From the NCBI GenBank assembly GCA_002077065.1, contig NAJO01000004.1, positions 1,302,001 through 1,366,000 on the forward strand: a DNA stretch of 64,000 nt, written 5' to 3'. The position numbers were made by a program, and so were the translations under genes. Below the pieces are notes generated by a model, which saw nothing but the letters and a program-made list of their open reading frames with translations, made no database searches and was not told the origin of the DNA. Origin of the DNA: Cryoendolithus antarcticus (taxonomy: Eukaryota > Ascomycota > Dothideomycetes > Cladosporiales > Cladosporiaceae). This document shows positions 32,609 to 42,569 of this stretch, piece by piece (position 1 is the stretch's first letter; each line of letters opens with the position of its first letter).

Positions 32609-33946
32609 GTGCGAGATGCCGATTCATGCGTCGGCCATGAGTGTAACTATCGGAATTTCTGGCATCTTGATCTTGCGGAAGACGGCAGACTGGAAATCTT
32701 CGCCGTGCAGCGCGTTGCCTCCTTGATGTCTGCTCAGCTGGCTGTTGGCAACGAAGCCATCTACAGAGACAGGACACACTGGCAGCCGCCGGTCCGTCAG
32801 TCAGATCGCGGCACGGCGATGTTCTTATCATCACTGAGAGTGACTGCCAGTCTCGTCAAGGAGATGAGCAAGATCGAGGCCGACACTGACGCAGTCTTGC
32901 ATATTTTCGATGTTCTGATCGGCTTCTCTCCTGCACTCCGCACCTTCTATCTGCTCACACAGGGTAGGACTCCGACCGCCCAGGAGTGTGCTGCCCTCAG
33001 CCACGCTGTGTTCTACGCCCTGGAGAAGATCGTACCGTCAGAGCTGGTGGGCGTTGGCAAAGACAGGTTATTCGAGAGCTCCCGTCTCCTTTTCGGACTG
33101 CTTCTGGAGAAGGCGAAAACAGTCAAGCTTCCATTTGTCAGTTCGCAAACCTTCCATGCGCCCTATCTCCTCTCCTTGGCAGGTGTACAGCTTCTTGACG
33201 TGCAAACTGAGGAGCCTATCCTGCATGCTGTGAACACAGACATTGGTCCGGTCGAGCAGGGCTACTACGACGCATTCGCTCCTGGCGGTCCACTCTACCT
33301 CAGTCCTGCTCAGCCGCGCTTGACCCACGCACCTCACAATGATCTCGAAGGCGCAAGGAAGGCATTGTTGAGCGGTGGCAGCACTCGCGAGATTGTAGCC
33401 TTCTCAAGAGTAAAACTTCAGGCAGAACATCGCTACGAGGACGGCGGCAATCAAGATAGCGTGGCTGATCACACAGAGCTGACAGATCTGCACTACCTTG
33501 CGGAGCTTTGCGGGCAGAACAAATTGGCGGTCCACATGCCCAGTCAACTCGTTTCAGCTGAGCATCCTTGCCTCACGTTCGATCTCCATGCTCACCTTGC
33601 CGTCTATCTTGGCGAGGAAGCCTGTGGTACGCCCGGGAAATCCTCTCTGGTCTTCCGCCCACAGCACGGGACCTCTGCCGAAGACACTGCAGTCATCGAG
33701 CAACTTATCGCGCCCATCGTCAAGGCGTACGAGAGTGCGGGAACCAGCGTATTCGATGCCTCGGGTGGTGCAGCGGTTCGCAAGGCTGAAGCTCCTGATG
33801 AGATCTTGATGTTCTGCGTCGATGTCTCGGCGAGTATGCGGACCTCAACAGACTTCTCTGACATCAACGATGATGGTGAGATAGCCGATCCGACCTCCGG
33901 CGAGCCCGTCATTGAAGGCGAGTGGTACACGCCTTCGACGATCTGA
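32609..33946 (+). pseudogene. central fragment of the composite locus, ending inside a VWA-like strand
   Basis: A stop-free run of about 445 codons with normal coding composition but no family I recognise, until ILMFCVDVSASM near its end. That is a VWA strand with a DxSxS metal-binding (MIDAS) start. The frame is entered from another frame near 32640, which carries SNKKIHYHGVQNASGVFLKM and upstream residues. It ends at a TGA just after EGEWYT, while the adjacent frame carries straight on with FDDLKEILAKHESFDDMMGM. An 'ATG-started gene' reading is unlikely because the first residues come from a GTG. Confidence 0.5.
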
Positions 33947-33995
33947 AAGAGATCTTGGCGAAGCATGAGAGCTTCGACGATATGATGGGGATGAT

Positions 33996-34373
33996 GTGCG
34001 CAACGCATGCCGCGACAAGCGTGCTCGTGCCATGGAAGTACTCAACTCGCCAAAGAAACAGCTCTCGGATCAACAGGTGCAGAAGCTCGCCGCGTTGGAG
34101 CAAGCGAGGCGGCGCAACGCTGGTTTCTTCCGCCCAAACGCCATCGACGACCAGACTGCAGCAGTCAACAAGCTCAAGAAATTCCGCGCCGGCCTACAGA
34201 CCCACGAGCTGGGTCTTTGTGACTTCTTGCAATACAGAGCTGCAACCATGCCTCGTACCAGGACCTGGACTTGATCTGTTGGTGGTGCCGTGCCGTCAAG
34301 CGCAGCTGCTCAGCACATACCCGCGCTTCCTGTCACGCTCACGGAGATCCCGGATGATCTATGCTGCCCCGTC
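33996..34373 (+). pseudogene. linker and start of U-box, composite locus
   Basis: A third frame gives a charged helical segment (KRARAMEVLNSPKKQLSDQQ, VQKLAALEQARRRNAGFF). It meets a TGA at 34272-34274 and goes on in the same frame to LTEIPDDLCCPVSTL, the first strand of a U-box. A 51-nt GT-AG segment (34255-34305) would remove the TGA and keep frame, so this one break may be a real intron. The frame is then lost in the middle of the U-box. Confidence 0.45.
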
Positions 34374-36019
34374 TCCACGCTCTCATGGACGACGCTGTCG
34401 AGGCTACTGATGGGCACACGTACTCTCGTACAGCCCTGCAGCAGTGGTACGCCGTTCGGCACTCCTCGCCGTTACATGGCACACCAACAACCGACATCAG
34501 TATGCAGAACGACATCATGATTGCTAGCGCGGCCGCCGCATGGATGCTTGGCGACGGACTCATCGATCTGCCTGCAGAGTCGAGTGCACCGAGTCCTGCG
34601 AAGAAGCGTCGATCCGATGCTGGCGCTACCCTAACCATCAACTTTGACAGCCGAGTTGGTGGGTTCCAGCGTGTCTTCCCCATCTCAAGCTCGTCCAATG
34701 ACCTACATCGCCTGGCATATCGCGGGCTGAAGGGTCGCCACAACATCTTCCAGCTTGCCCTGAAAGACAGCAACCGCGTCGTCTTTCCAGACAATCGAGC
34801 TTCGACTCATCTCGTCAACGTCATCATGGACACAGCCGGCATTAGCATCCGCATCGCCGACGAGAGCGATATGACTCGTGGTGTTGCCGACCGGAATGCT
34901 CAGGCCGGACAACTCGCCCTCGTGAAGATCTTCACCGGGAACAACATCATGGACTGCTCGTACTGGGTTGACAGGTACACTACCGTCACAGCCGCCAGTG
35001 TTCTGTGGAAGCTCTGGCGCTTCCAAGCCGAAAACTATGGATATATCACTTCTGGCTACACTCAGATCTGGACGCAGATGACCGACAGTGGTGATGGCCT
35101 CGCCAGTGGTCATTCTTGTAAGAACTCTGGCATCCGCTTGTCGACCTTCCTCGATCGAGGCTCTTGCTACGGTCACCTTGGAGCGGAGAGCGTATTCAAC
35201 GATCACTCGCGCACCATCGACTACTCAGCGCCACTGGTGCTCAAGGTGTCTGCAGCGTATGCGTCCCCGAATTCGGCGAAGAGGTCCATGAAGCTCTGTC
35301 GCCTAGATGTGCTGAAGCAGATGTTCGAAGCTCTCATCAATAGGATCTTAGGCTTTCGCTTCAAGACGCATCTTGGACTAGTCACCATCTCTACCAAGGC
35401 AACGTTGCAGACGCCCATCAGTCATGTGGTCGAGAACTTCCGGCGAGCCACGTCCACGATGTCGGCAAACGGCGACACCGCTCTCTGGGACGCGTTGGCC
35501 TTGGTGCGTGATCAGCTCAGCCAGTACGCGCTTCAGCATACTCAGGCCAAGAAGCGTATTATCGTGATCTCCGATGGCTATGACACGAAGAGCGTCAAGA
35601 ACACTGGCCACGATGTGGCATTCGTGTGCAAGGCCAATGACATCGCCGTCGACACAGTCATCCTCGGTGATACAGACAACAAGGAGCTCGCAGCTCTCTC
35701 CGGTATCCTTGGCGGCTATTCCTTCAAGCCAACGTCGCTCATCAACGCTCTGGCAATGTGCGAGATGGAGCCGTTCTTATCGATCACCGAGCGTCCGACA
35801 ATTGTGTTATCTGCCAACCTGTCCAGAGAGCGCTATGCGTTCGGCAGCCAGTTCAGACGCAGAATTTGGAAGACAACATACACGGAGGTGTCTGATACTC
35901 GCTTTCCCGAGCGCAAAGCTCACCCAAACATCAACGACAGCTTCATCCCGCTGTCTGCAGCGACCCAGCTGCCTGGCAGACCTGCTGCCGGTGCGCTGCA
36001 GGAGCTCGCTCGAATATGA
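34361..36019 (+). CDS. U-box remainder plus VWA-like domain (fragment of composite locus or separate gene)
   Basis: A 552-codon open frame. Its first residues complete the U-box begun in the previous frame: MDDAVEATDGHTYSRTALQQW, then SPLHGTP, the usual U-box end. U-boxes recruit E2 enzymes and act as ubiquitin ligases. After an unrecognised middle part, residues about 315-480 look like a VWA domain: LDVLKQMF, HLGLVTISTKA, the threonine motif ANGDTALWDAL, and KRIIVISDGYDTKS. It ends CEMEPFLSITERP and a basic tail, with a TGA that overlaps the ATG of the E2 segment. As annotated alone it would have only half a U-box, so I favour the composite-gene reading. Confidence 0.6.
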   Translation: MLPRLHALMDDAVEATDGHTYSRTALQQWYAVRHSSPLHGTPTTDISMQNDIMIASAAAAWMLGDGLIDLPAESSAPSPAKKRRSDAGATLTINFDSRVGGFQRVFPISSSSNDLHRLAYRGLKGRHNIFQLALKDSNRVVFPDNRASTHLVNVIMDTAGISIRIADESDMTRGVADRNAQAGQLALVKIFTGNNIMDCSYWVDRYTTVTAASVLWKLWRFQAENYGYITSGYTQIWTQMTDSGDGLASGHSCKNSGIRLSTFLDRGSCYGHLGAESVFNDHSRTIDYSAPLVLKVSAAYASPNSAKRSMKLCRLDVLKQMFEALINRILGFRFKTHLGLVTISTKATLQTPISHVVENFRRATSTMSANGDTALWDALALVRDQLSQYALQHTQAKKRIIVISDGYDTKSVKNTGHDVAFVCKANDIAVDTVILGDTDNKELAALSGILGGYSFKPTSLINALAMCEMEPFLSITERPTIVLSANLSRERYAFGSQFRRRIWKTTYTEVSDTRFPERKAHPNINDSFIPLSAATQLPGRPAAGALQELARI

Positions 36020-36630
36020 GAATTAATCGCCTGCTGAACGAGATGAGGCAGCTCGTGTCTAAAGGTAGCTCGACCATCTGGGACGTGTATTTCAGTGAAA
36101 GCGACATTAGCTTCTGGAACGTTGTCATGCCTGGGCCGGACGACACACCATACGTTGGAGGCAACTTCCTGCTGTATGGTGACTTCGAGGAGCGCTATCC
36201 CGCCTTTGCACCGAAGGCCCGCCTCATCACCCGCATCAAGCATGTCAACGTCAACCTGCACGGCCGCATCTGTCACTCCATCCTCGATCGCAACTGGACG
36301 AGCGACACTAGCATGTCGCGCCTGCTCGACACCTTCTACGGTTTGCTGTTCCAGGCTGAGCTGTCAGGTCCCATCAACACCTCCACTACGCTCGGCTACC
36401 ACCACGATCAGGTTGAGTATGCTGACGAGGTGCGCGTGCATGTCCGCAAATATGCTAGGCAGTCCCGCGAGGCGTGGAAGGACGAGATCTTCGACGGAGT
36501 CGAGTGGGAGGGCGATAGCGAAGGCAATGGGTCAGAGGACGAGGATAGGATTGGGCCAGGGAACAGCGAGAATGACGAGGACGATGAGGACGATGAGGAC
36601 GATGAGGACGATGATGAGATGGAGGATTAG
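36016..36630 (+). CDS. ubiquitin-conjugating (E2/UBC) domain with acidic tail
   Basis: A 204-codon frame from ATG 36016. The UBC fold is clear: RINRLLNEM (helix 1), FWNVVMPGPDDTPYVGGNF, YPAFAPKARLITRIKH, then VNVNLHGRICHSIL with the catalytic Cys placed as in E2s, NWTSDTSMSRLLDTFYGLL, and a C-terminal helix. The HPN motif of active E2s is changed to HVN, keeping the Asn. An Asp/Glu-rich tail of about 30 residues ends the protein. The ATG overlaps the TGA of the upstream frame (ATGA), and the upstream residues ELARI would read smoothly into MRINRLL if one base were added, so this may be the end of the composite protein rather than an independent E2. Confidence 0.72.
   Translation: MRINRLLNEMRQLVSKGSSTIWDVYFSESDISFWNVVMPGPDDTPYVGGNFLLYGDFEERYPAFAPKARLITRIKHVNVNLHGRICHSILDRNWTSDTSMSRLLDTFYGLLFQAELSGPINTSTTLGYHHDQVEYADEVRVHVRKYARQSREAWKDEIFDGVEWEGDSEGNGSEDEDRIGPGNSENDEDDEDDEDDEDDDEMED
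36574..36627 (+). repeat. 9-bp GATGAGGAC-type tandem repeat
   Basis: Direct repeats of GACGATGAG encode the Asp/Asp/Glu tail of the E2 segment. Such repeats slip easily during replication and sequencing, so copy number may vary between strains. Confidence 0.8.
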
Positions 36631-37091
36631 GTAGTGATCGGGACGATGATTCGCTGTGTTTGCTCATGGTGTTGGGATCCTCTAGCTCGCAGCTGGCAGG
36701 AGATGGCGCTGGGATGTTGCTAACAGAGATCTCGAAGGTGACCTCGCGGTCTTGCTCTTGGGGTGGGTACTTGCTAGACATTAGAAGTGTATCGCTGTGG
36801 TCAGTGTGAAGTCTTTCGCTCCTCCATCACTCCCAAGACAGCGTGACGGTTGCGTTGGCTCGCATGCAGCACAACCCTCCCTCCGCTGGACTCAGATATG
36901 ATGAGGATGGCCTTTGCGTTCCTCAGTGCGTTGCTCATTATGACATTGGAGGCGGGTTTAGGTAACCGACTTGCTACATGTGTACATTGGCCAATTTAGG
37001 CGCGTCCCACGCGACGCGTTCTGACTTCACCTTACTCACCACTGAGTCCATCTCGTCGGTGTGAACCATTTGTATGAGTACACCTGCCAAC
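36631..37091. other. intergenic region
   Basis: Between the E2 segment and the polymerase delta subunit gene. No convincing gene on either strand. Confidence 0.4.
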
Positions 37092-38669
37092 ATGGCTATC
37101 ACCAACGGCGCAGGAGACAATGCTCTCCTCTCCAGACCCTCGTACGCCTGTTCCATCCCCCTTCCCCAGCCGCCTCACCACTAACCACCACCCCCCTCTA
37201 GTACCGAACCCTTCCCCTCCCTCACCCGCAAATCCGCCTCCTACTCCCCCCTAACGGACTTCACCCTCCCCAAAGGCGAAGCCCGACACTACCAGCAACA
37301 ATACGCCGACATGTACTTCGCACGGCTCGCGCAACTGAAACCCTCCGTCGAAGCCCTGGCAGCAGAAGCCTGGTCCGACTTCGAGATCGCCTCTGAGACG
37401 GCCCGGAAAGTCGACCGCGCGCTGGATGTAAGACAAGGAGAGCTGTGCTGGGTGATCGGCACGATATACATGGAAATGCCGCTGAAGCCGAATATTCTGG
37501 ATGATATAGGGAAGGAGCACTGGATTGCTGCGCCGCCTCCTAGAGTCAAGTTCTTGACTCCTGGGGGTGTTGGAGGGGATCAGACGATGCTGGAGGATGA
37601 GTCAGGGAGGTTGAGATTGGTCGGTGGAGCGTTGGAGAGCATGTTGTTGGTCACTGGCGCTATTGTTGCGGTTCTGGGGACGGAGAACGCGGACGGGGAT
37701 TTCGAGGTGCTGGATTTGAGGGTGCCGGATTTGCCTAGGCAGCCTGTACGGTGGGAACGGGAGGACGGGAGGGCGGCGGCTAGCAAGCAGAAGGTGGGAG
37801 AGAGGGAGGCTGGGGGAAAGGTTGCGGTTGTGTCTGGGCTGGGGATCTCGGGGGATGCAGGGGATACGCTGACGCTGGACTTGCTGCTTGAGTATCTTCT
37901 CGGCGAGTCCGCTGGGTCAGAAGACCAAGAGTCTGTCTCGGCTATCTCCCGCCTCATCATCGCCGGCAACTCCCTAGCTCACGCCTCGCCCATCCCTCCC
38001 CGCGACGAGGTCGGAACGAACGGCCAGAAGAAAGCCCCTCACGCAAAGAAATACGGCTACGACAGCTCCGCCTACAACGCCGCGCCTACCGACCGCCTCG
38101 ACCTCTTCCTCTCCTCGCTCCTTCCTTCCCTCCCCGTGACTCTTCTCCCAGGCGCCGACGATCCAACATCTATCTCTCTCCCGCAGCAACCAATCCATCA
38201 AGCCATGTTTCCACACTCCCGGAATTATCAGTCACCTCCGAAATCTTCGCCAGCCGAGCCAGGCAGCTTCGACAGCGGCACAAACCCATATGCATTCGAT
38301 CTGCAAGGCTGGCGATTCCTTGGCACCGGCGGTCAGCCGGTAGACGATATCTACAAGTACGTCGCTGGCGAGGAGCGGCTGGAGATGATGGAAGCTATGC
38401 TCCGCTGGCGACTTGTCGCCCCAACGGCACCAGACACATTATGGTGCTATCCCTTTCCGGACGGTGATGCATTTGTGTTGAGGGAGTGTCCGCATGTGTT
38501 CTTTGTGGGCAATCAGCCGAAGTTCGAAAGCACGGTCGTGGAGGGGCCGCTGGGGCAGCAGTGTAGGGTCATTGCTGTGCCGAGTTTTCGGGACCTGGGG
38601 GAGGTTGTGGTGCTGGATTTGGAGACGTTGGAGCCGGAGATTGTGAGGATTGAGATCTTCGAGGAGTGA
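37092..38669 (+). CDS. POL31: DNA polymerase delta small subunit (subunit 2)
   Basis: Two exons, join(37092..37141, 37202..38669), 505 residues. The 60-nt intron starts GTACGC, has CACTAACC as branch site and ends CCTCTAG; joining gives LLSRPSTEPFPSLTRKSAS. The subunit is the scaffold between the catalytic subunit and Pol32 in the replicative polymerase. Visible features: the OB-fold region (GELCWVIGTIYMEMPLKPNI), an inactive calcineurin-like phosphoesterase core (KVAVVSGLGISG, LIIAGNSLA, LLPGADDPTSISLPQQPIH), and the conserved NPYAFDLQGWRFLGTGGQPV with the terminal block ECPHVFFVGNQP. The ATG at 37092 has the better context (AACATGG); an in-frame ATG at 37074 would add six residues. Confidence 0.94.
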
Positions 38670-39170
38670 AAGGGAAAGGGCATGCTGGAGGCGTAAAAGG
38701 ATAACATGAGGCACGACCGATCGCAGCGTTCGAGCAGCGGAAAGGCAGGACGGTTACCGTGGTGCGAACACTATGATGCGTTGCGCTACGTGTCTCTCCT
38801 TGGAACCCGATCAGGGCGAGGCAGATGCAGCATCCGGTACGTGAAAACAAGCTAAGTTCACATCATGGCTGGAGTCGGGCGAAGCCGTGCATCATGAGTT
38901 AAGGGCCCGGCAGAAAGCTGCATCGAACGGCTTCCTGCTCGTTGTAAGGCCCAACGCAGGTCGTGGCAGCGGCGTCCGCATGGGACAGTCGTGGGTGTAC
39001 TAGATACGGAGCAGGCCGTCAACAAGGGAGGCCGTGCTGTAACGTCGGCAAGAGCGCAGCATGTGTATGGCAGGACGACGTTCCGCATCATGGCATTGCT
39101 GCCCTCCATTCTCTCATACATTACAAACCGCCTACGCTTGGTCCTACAACCCCTGCCCATTACTCCGACA
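38670..39170. other. convergent intergenic region
   Basis: 3' flanks of POL31 (plus) and mevalonate kinase (minus). No supportable gene. Confidence 0.4.
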
Positions 39171-40721
39171 TCACGGTCTCCAGTACTTCCATGCTTCCCC
39201 ATCCCTCCCGGCACCCACCAACTCCTCAATCCCCTGCCTCCCCTCAGCAGTCAAGAACTCCTCCTGATGGATTTCCACATCATCAACAATAGCCGGATAC
39301 AGTACGCCCACACCATCGCCACCAAGCGTCGTCTCGTATCGCTCGAACCCTTCGTCCTGAAGTTTCTGTTCAAGCAACCGCATGGGGTCTTCTGGCTCGT
39401 GCGCGGCCTCGCCGTTGAGTTGCGATGAGGTGGAGTGATTAGTAGAGGGCGTAGGGCGGAGCAAAGTGATTGCGCACCCGCCTCCTCCGGCGCCGGTGAG
39501 TTTCGTCCAGCCGACTCCTGCTTCGTCAACTAGATATCGAAGCCGCTCGAGTTTGGGATGCGAGACTCCTAGAGCTGTGAGAAGTGCGTGATTGATGCTG
39601 AAGAGCTCGCCGAGATGGGCTATACTCTCCTCTGAGCGTGGGTCGAACGTCTCGTCTGAGATGATCTCGTGCACACTCCGCGTGATGGCGTCTATGCTGT
39701 CTAGAATCCCGTCTGCGACTGTGGGATGTCGTTGTTTGAGGGCGGCGACTTTGGCGACTTCAGCGGAAGTGGATTTGGGTTGACGCGTGTTGACTAGGAG
39801 GAGGGGAAGCTCGGGAAACTCGCGGAGGATCTTCACGGCGGGAGGTTTGCTGTAGTCTTTCCGTTGGAAGAGCACTGCTCTACCGTGCGTGGCGACTGTA
39901 TTGTCCACTCCACTCGGGGTGCCGTGTATGAGCATTTCGCCCACGAACGCCCAGCGATTGATGCGTTCAAGTTGCTCTTCTGCCTCGTGGGAGATCTGGT
40001 CTGGGTGTGGGCCTGAGAGAGCTCGGCATTGGATGAGCAGCGCAGCGGACATGCAGACGCTTATACTCGCGCTGCTGCCGAGGCCGGCGGCTATGGGGAT
40101 CGCGGAGCGCATGGCGTAGATACATGGAGGTGAGAGCTCGGAGCCGAGGGAAAGGAAGAGGTAGAGGAAGGAGCTTGCGGCTGCGATGTGTATCTTCCGC
40201 GCCTCGGGCTTCGCGTCTGGGCTCACATTTGCGATGTGCGGTTGCATTGCCTCGACTAGATCTGGGTCCAGACTTGTGACCATATCGTAGTACTTCTTCT
40301 TCTTCGTCGGGTGCTGAAATGCCTTCCATGGTAGGTCTGGGATGTTCCAAGCATGGTCTAGGCCTATGTCTGTGAACTTTAGGCTCACTGTGCGCTTTGA
40401 CTTGCTGAGAGTCGTGACGAGGAGATAGGAGCGGAGAGATATGGCAGCTGCGATCGCGGCTTTGCCGTGGACGACTGCGTGCTCGCCGAAGACTATGACT
40501 TTGCCGGGGGCGGAGACTATGAAGGGCGGCGCAAGGGGATTGCTTTCTTTGCGGCCATGCATTGGTATTCGCTTTAAGGTATTCGCGACTGCAGGCGCCT
40601 CTTTGTGTGTATCTTCCGCAGACTCCCTCGACTTCGACCTCGCGTGTGTGCCATTCGTTGCATGTCGTACGCCATTCGGTTTGGTCGTGCCGTTGGTGGC
40701 CGAGCCGTTCATTGTTGACAT
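39171..40721 (-). CDS. ERG12: mevalonate kinase
   Basis: Single exon, 516 residues from the ATG at 40721. This GHMP kinase phosphorylates mevalonate in the sterol/isoprenoid pathway, in the cytosol. Motif 1 is PGKVIVFGEHAVVHGKAA (about residue 70-87), motif 2 the ATP-binding PIAAGLGSSASIS (about 208-220), and motif 3 TKLTGAGGGGCAITLL (about 405-420). A Ser/Thr/Lys-rich N-terminal extension of about 60 residues precedes the fold, longer than yeast Erg12. It is not a recognisable targeting signal; it may contain a weak start choice, since MNGS is also an in-frame Met. Confidence 0.95.
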   Translation of the reverse strand: MSTMNGSATNGTTKPNGVRHATNGTHARSKSRESAEDTHKEAPAVANTLKRIPMHGRKESNPLAPPFIVSAPGKVIVFGEHAVVHGKAAIAAAISLRSYLLVTTLSKSKRTVSLKFTDIGLDHAWNIPDLPWKAFQHPTKKKKYYDMVTSLDPDLVEAMQPHIANVSPDAKPEARKIHIAAASSFLYLFLSLGSELSPPCIYAMRSAIPIAAGLGSSASISVCMSAALLIQCRALSGPHPDQISHEAEEQLERINRWAFVGEMLIHGTPSGVDNTVATHGRAVLFQRKDYSKPPAVKILREFPELPLLLVNTRQPKSTSAEVAKVAALKQRHPTVADGILDSIDAITRSVHEIISDETFDPRSEESIAHLGELFSINHALLTALGVSHPKLERLRYLVDEAGVGWTKLTGAGGGGCAITLLRPTPSTNHSTSSQLNGEAAHEPEDPMRLLEQKLQDEGFERYETTLGGDGVGVLYPAIVDDVEIHQEEFLTAEGRQGIEELVGAGRDGEAWKYWRP

Positions 40722-41088
40722 GTGGCTCGCGAGCACTCTTCGTATTTTGCTTGAATTCTAATCCAGTCGCATTATCAGTTGTTATTGGTTGGGACTTCTG
40801 TCTCGTGGCTTTCTAGGGCTCATGTCGCCAGACGCGACCGTACGCAACTAATTTGGACGCGCATTTGTGGTTCGATTTTCCCCATGCAACATGTCGGCAG
40901 TGGCGTTACAGAACCTGGGGAACATGCAGGTACCGAATGCGTGGGATCAACATAGAGATCGAAGAGAGCCAATGAGATAGAAGCATGCAGTCGTAGAGAT
41001 CATTTACAGGCTGCGCAGTATATACAGGAGCAACATGGGTATCATCGCTTCACAATCGAGCCGCCCTCCATCCCTCGCCCTGTCGCTG
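40722..41088. other. intergenic region
   Basis: Promoter of mevalonate kinase and 3' flank of the Bem46 gene (both minus strand). Nothing else seen. Confidence 0.4.
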
Positions 41089-42080
41089 TCACCGATTGCC
41101 GAGCACATGCTCCTCGAGGAAAGCATCGATATACTCGAAGTAGCCTTTCTCACCGACAGTGCTGTTATGGTCGCCGTACGGTAGCTCCTTCCATACCACT
41201 GTCTTTGCCTGGCAGAGCTTGAAAAGCTGCTTCATGTGCGCGGGCCTGTGTTAAAGTCAGCTCTTGTTAGGTGGTCGTTCACGGTACTTTCGACTTACGG
41301 CACGATCTCGTCTTGCAGACCGCTGAGGAACAGCACTGGCATCTCGGTGATCTTTGGCATCAGTAATTCGCTGCGCCAATACTCATGACAGAAAGGCGTC
41401 AGCCACTTCGCCGCTGGCAGTGCAGCAGGGATCATCTTCGCGATACTAAGGAACGTGTTCTCCAAAATTAGACCCTTGATGTCGCCAGCACTTTGGTTCT
41501 TCGTGACGAGATCGATCGCAACAGCGCCGCCTATACTTTGACCGTATACGATGATTCTGTTCGGTCGCAGGTCTTCTCGTGACCTGACGTAGTCGAGTCC
41601 AGTCTGAGCATCGATGACCAGACCTTTCTCGTTCGGTGTACCGGTTGACAGACCGTAGCCACGGTACTCTAGCATTAATACGGTACAATTCAAGCCGTTG
41701 ACCAGAATCCGAGAAATTGGCAGACGGTGACCTATGTTACCTGCATTGCCGTGGAACATCAAGATCGTCACTGGTGCCGCTTGTGACTTGTTCTCAGGTC
41801 GCATTAGGAAAGCACTCAGAGTCTCGCCATCGGGTGTTGGAAGTAAGAGCTCCTCGCTGTTAGGCATTTCGTATTGCGAAGGTCGTGGGACTTCAGTGCG
41901 GGCTCCGGCAGGTATGTTGCGAGGGTAGATGATCTCGCTGAAGTCGTGTCAATGGCGAGCTGAGGGTTCTTCGTGATTTGATCCATACTTCTGGTAGTAG
42001 TACAAGGCAGCACTTCCAAGCCCCATCATAGACGACATGGTGTAGAACGGGTATCGAACCCATCCCCAAAGAGTGCTCAT
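41089..42080 (-). CDS. Bem46/ABHD13-type alpha/beta hydrolase, membrane anchored
   Basis: Three exons: complement(join(41089..41245, 41299..41937, 41989..42080)), 295 residues. Intron 1 (51 nt, GTATGG...GACTTCAG) joins ALYYYQ to NEIIYPRNIPAGARTEVPR. Intron 2 (53 nt, GTAAGT...AACACAG) joins GLQDEIVP to PAHMKQLF. A hydrophobic N-terminal helix is followed by the hydrolase fold: HGNAGNIGHR, YRGYGLSTGTPNEKGL, nucleophile GQSIGG, the acid residue in SGLQDEIV and the His in PYGDHNST. Fungal Bem46 proteins sit at the plasma membrane or ER and affect polarity and germination in Neurospora; the substrate is unknown. Without the introns the catalytic His and the membrane anchor would be missing. Confidence 0.92.
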
Positions 42081-42569
42081 CTTGGGCAATTGAAGTGGTG
42101 AGGAGAGATGATAAATGTAGTGAGAAACGTAGATAATTACATTGACACCACACAGGTCAAGTCACGCCTTCACAGGCTGGAGTTGGGGAGACTGAGGCGA
42201 GCGAAGTTTTGAGGTCGTGGTGAAGCAAGACAGACACCATTCCAACTCGATGAGGCAAGAAGCAGACGCCAAGCCTCCAGCTAAGTACGCGATCGACTTG
42301 TCGCCTGCGATTGTAGAGCTCCAACACATAATACCCGACCACCCTTGACTATCCTCACCCTTTCCGTGCTTGACATCAAACGCTTTTCAATTTTCTGACC
42401 GTATCTCTCCGACTCGATCTACTTCGCAAACCGGAGAAGCCCTCATTGACATCAGATCTCGACGATGCCCGGTCTATCGCATCAAACGGGCATGCTGGGA
42501 GAGGGTATGCTTGAATGATGCCCAGAGCTGGCTGCATGCTGATGGAATATAGATGGCATACACATCGAC
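42081..42569. other. divergent intergenic region with a short uORF
   Basis: Promoters of the Bem46 gene (minus) and proteasome beta1 (plus). At 42553-42573 a six-codon upstream ORF (MAYTST) ends in a TGA that overlaps the beta1 ATG (sequence ATGA). No Rpn4-type GGTGGCAAA element was seen by eye. Confidence 0.5.

Larger units (their letters stand above)
32082..36630 (+). pseudogene. frameshifted composite Ubl - VWA - U-box - VWA - E2 (UBC) gene
   Basis: A 4.5-kb run of strongly coding-like sequence in one orientation whose frame changes at about 32160, 32400-32435, 32625-32650, 33920-33945, 33985-34000, 34360-34385 and 36016-36019, with a TGA at 34272. Segments in order: ubiquitin-like N-terminus, a large unrecognised region, a VWA-type strand (ILMFCVDVSASM), a linker, a U-box, a VWA-like domain, and an E2 with acidic tail. 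Successive segments continue each other without a gap, so most breaks cannot be introns (only 34255-34305 has GT-AG ends and keeps frame). I infer one former or misassembled gene for a protein of about 1450-1500 residues joining ubiquitin-ligase and ubiquitin-conjugating parts. Long fragments without stops suggest recent damage. Nearby genes are intact over kilobases, which speaks against generally poor sequence. Confidence 0.6.

Noticed and set aside
32082..36630. Virus- or transposon-derived origin of the composite locus
   Set aside because: No integrase, reverse transcriptase, transposase, terminal repeats or target duplications were seen; all recognisable parts are cellular ubiquitin-system domains.
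36095..36634. 179-codon ORF rich in Thr, Ser, Met and Arg over the E2 segment
   Set aside because: Other frame of the UBC domain; the E2 frame has the family motifs.
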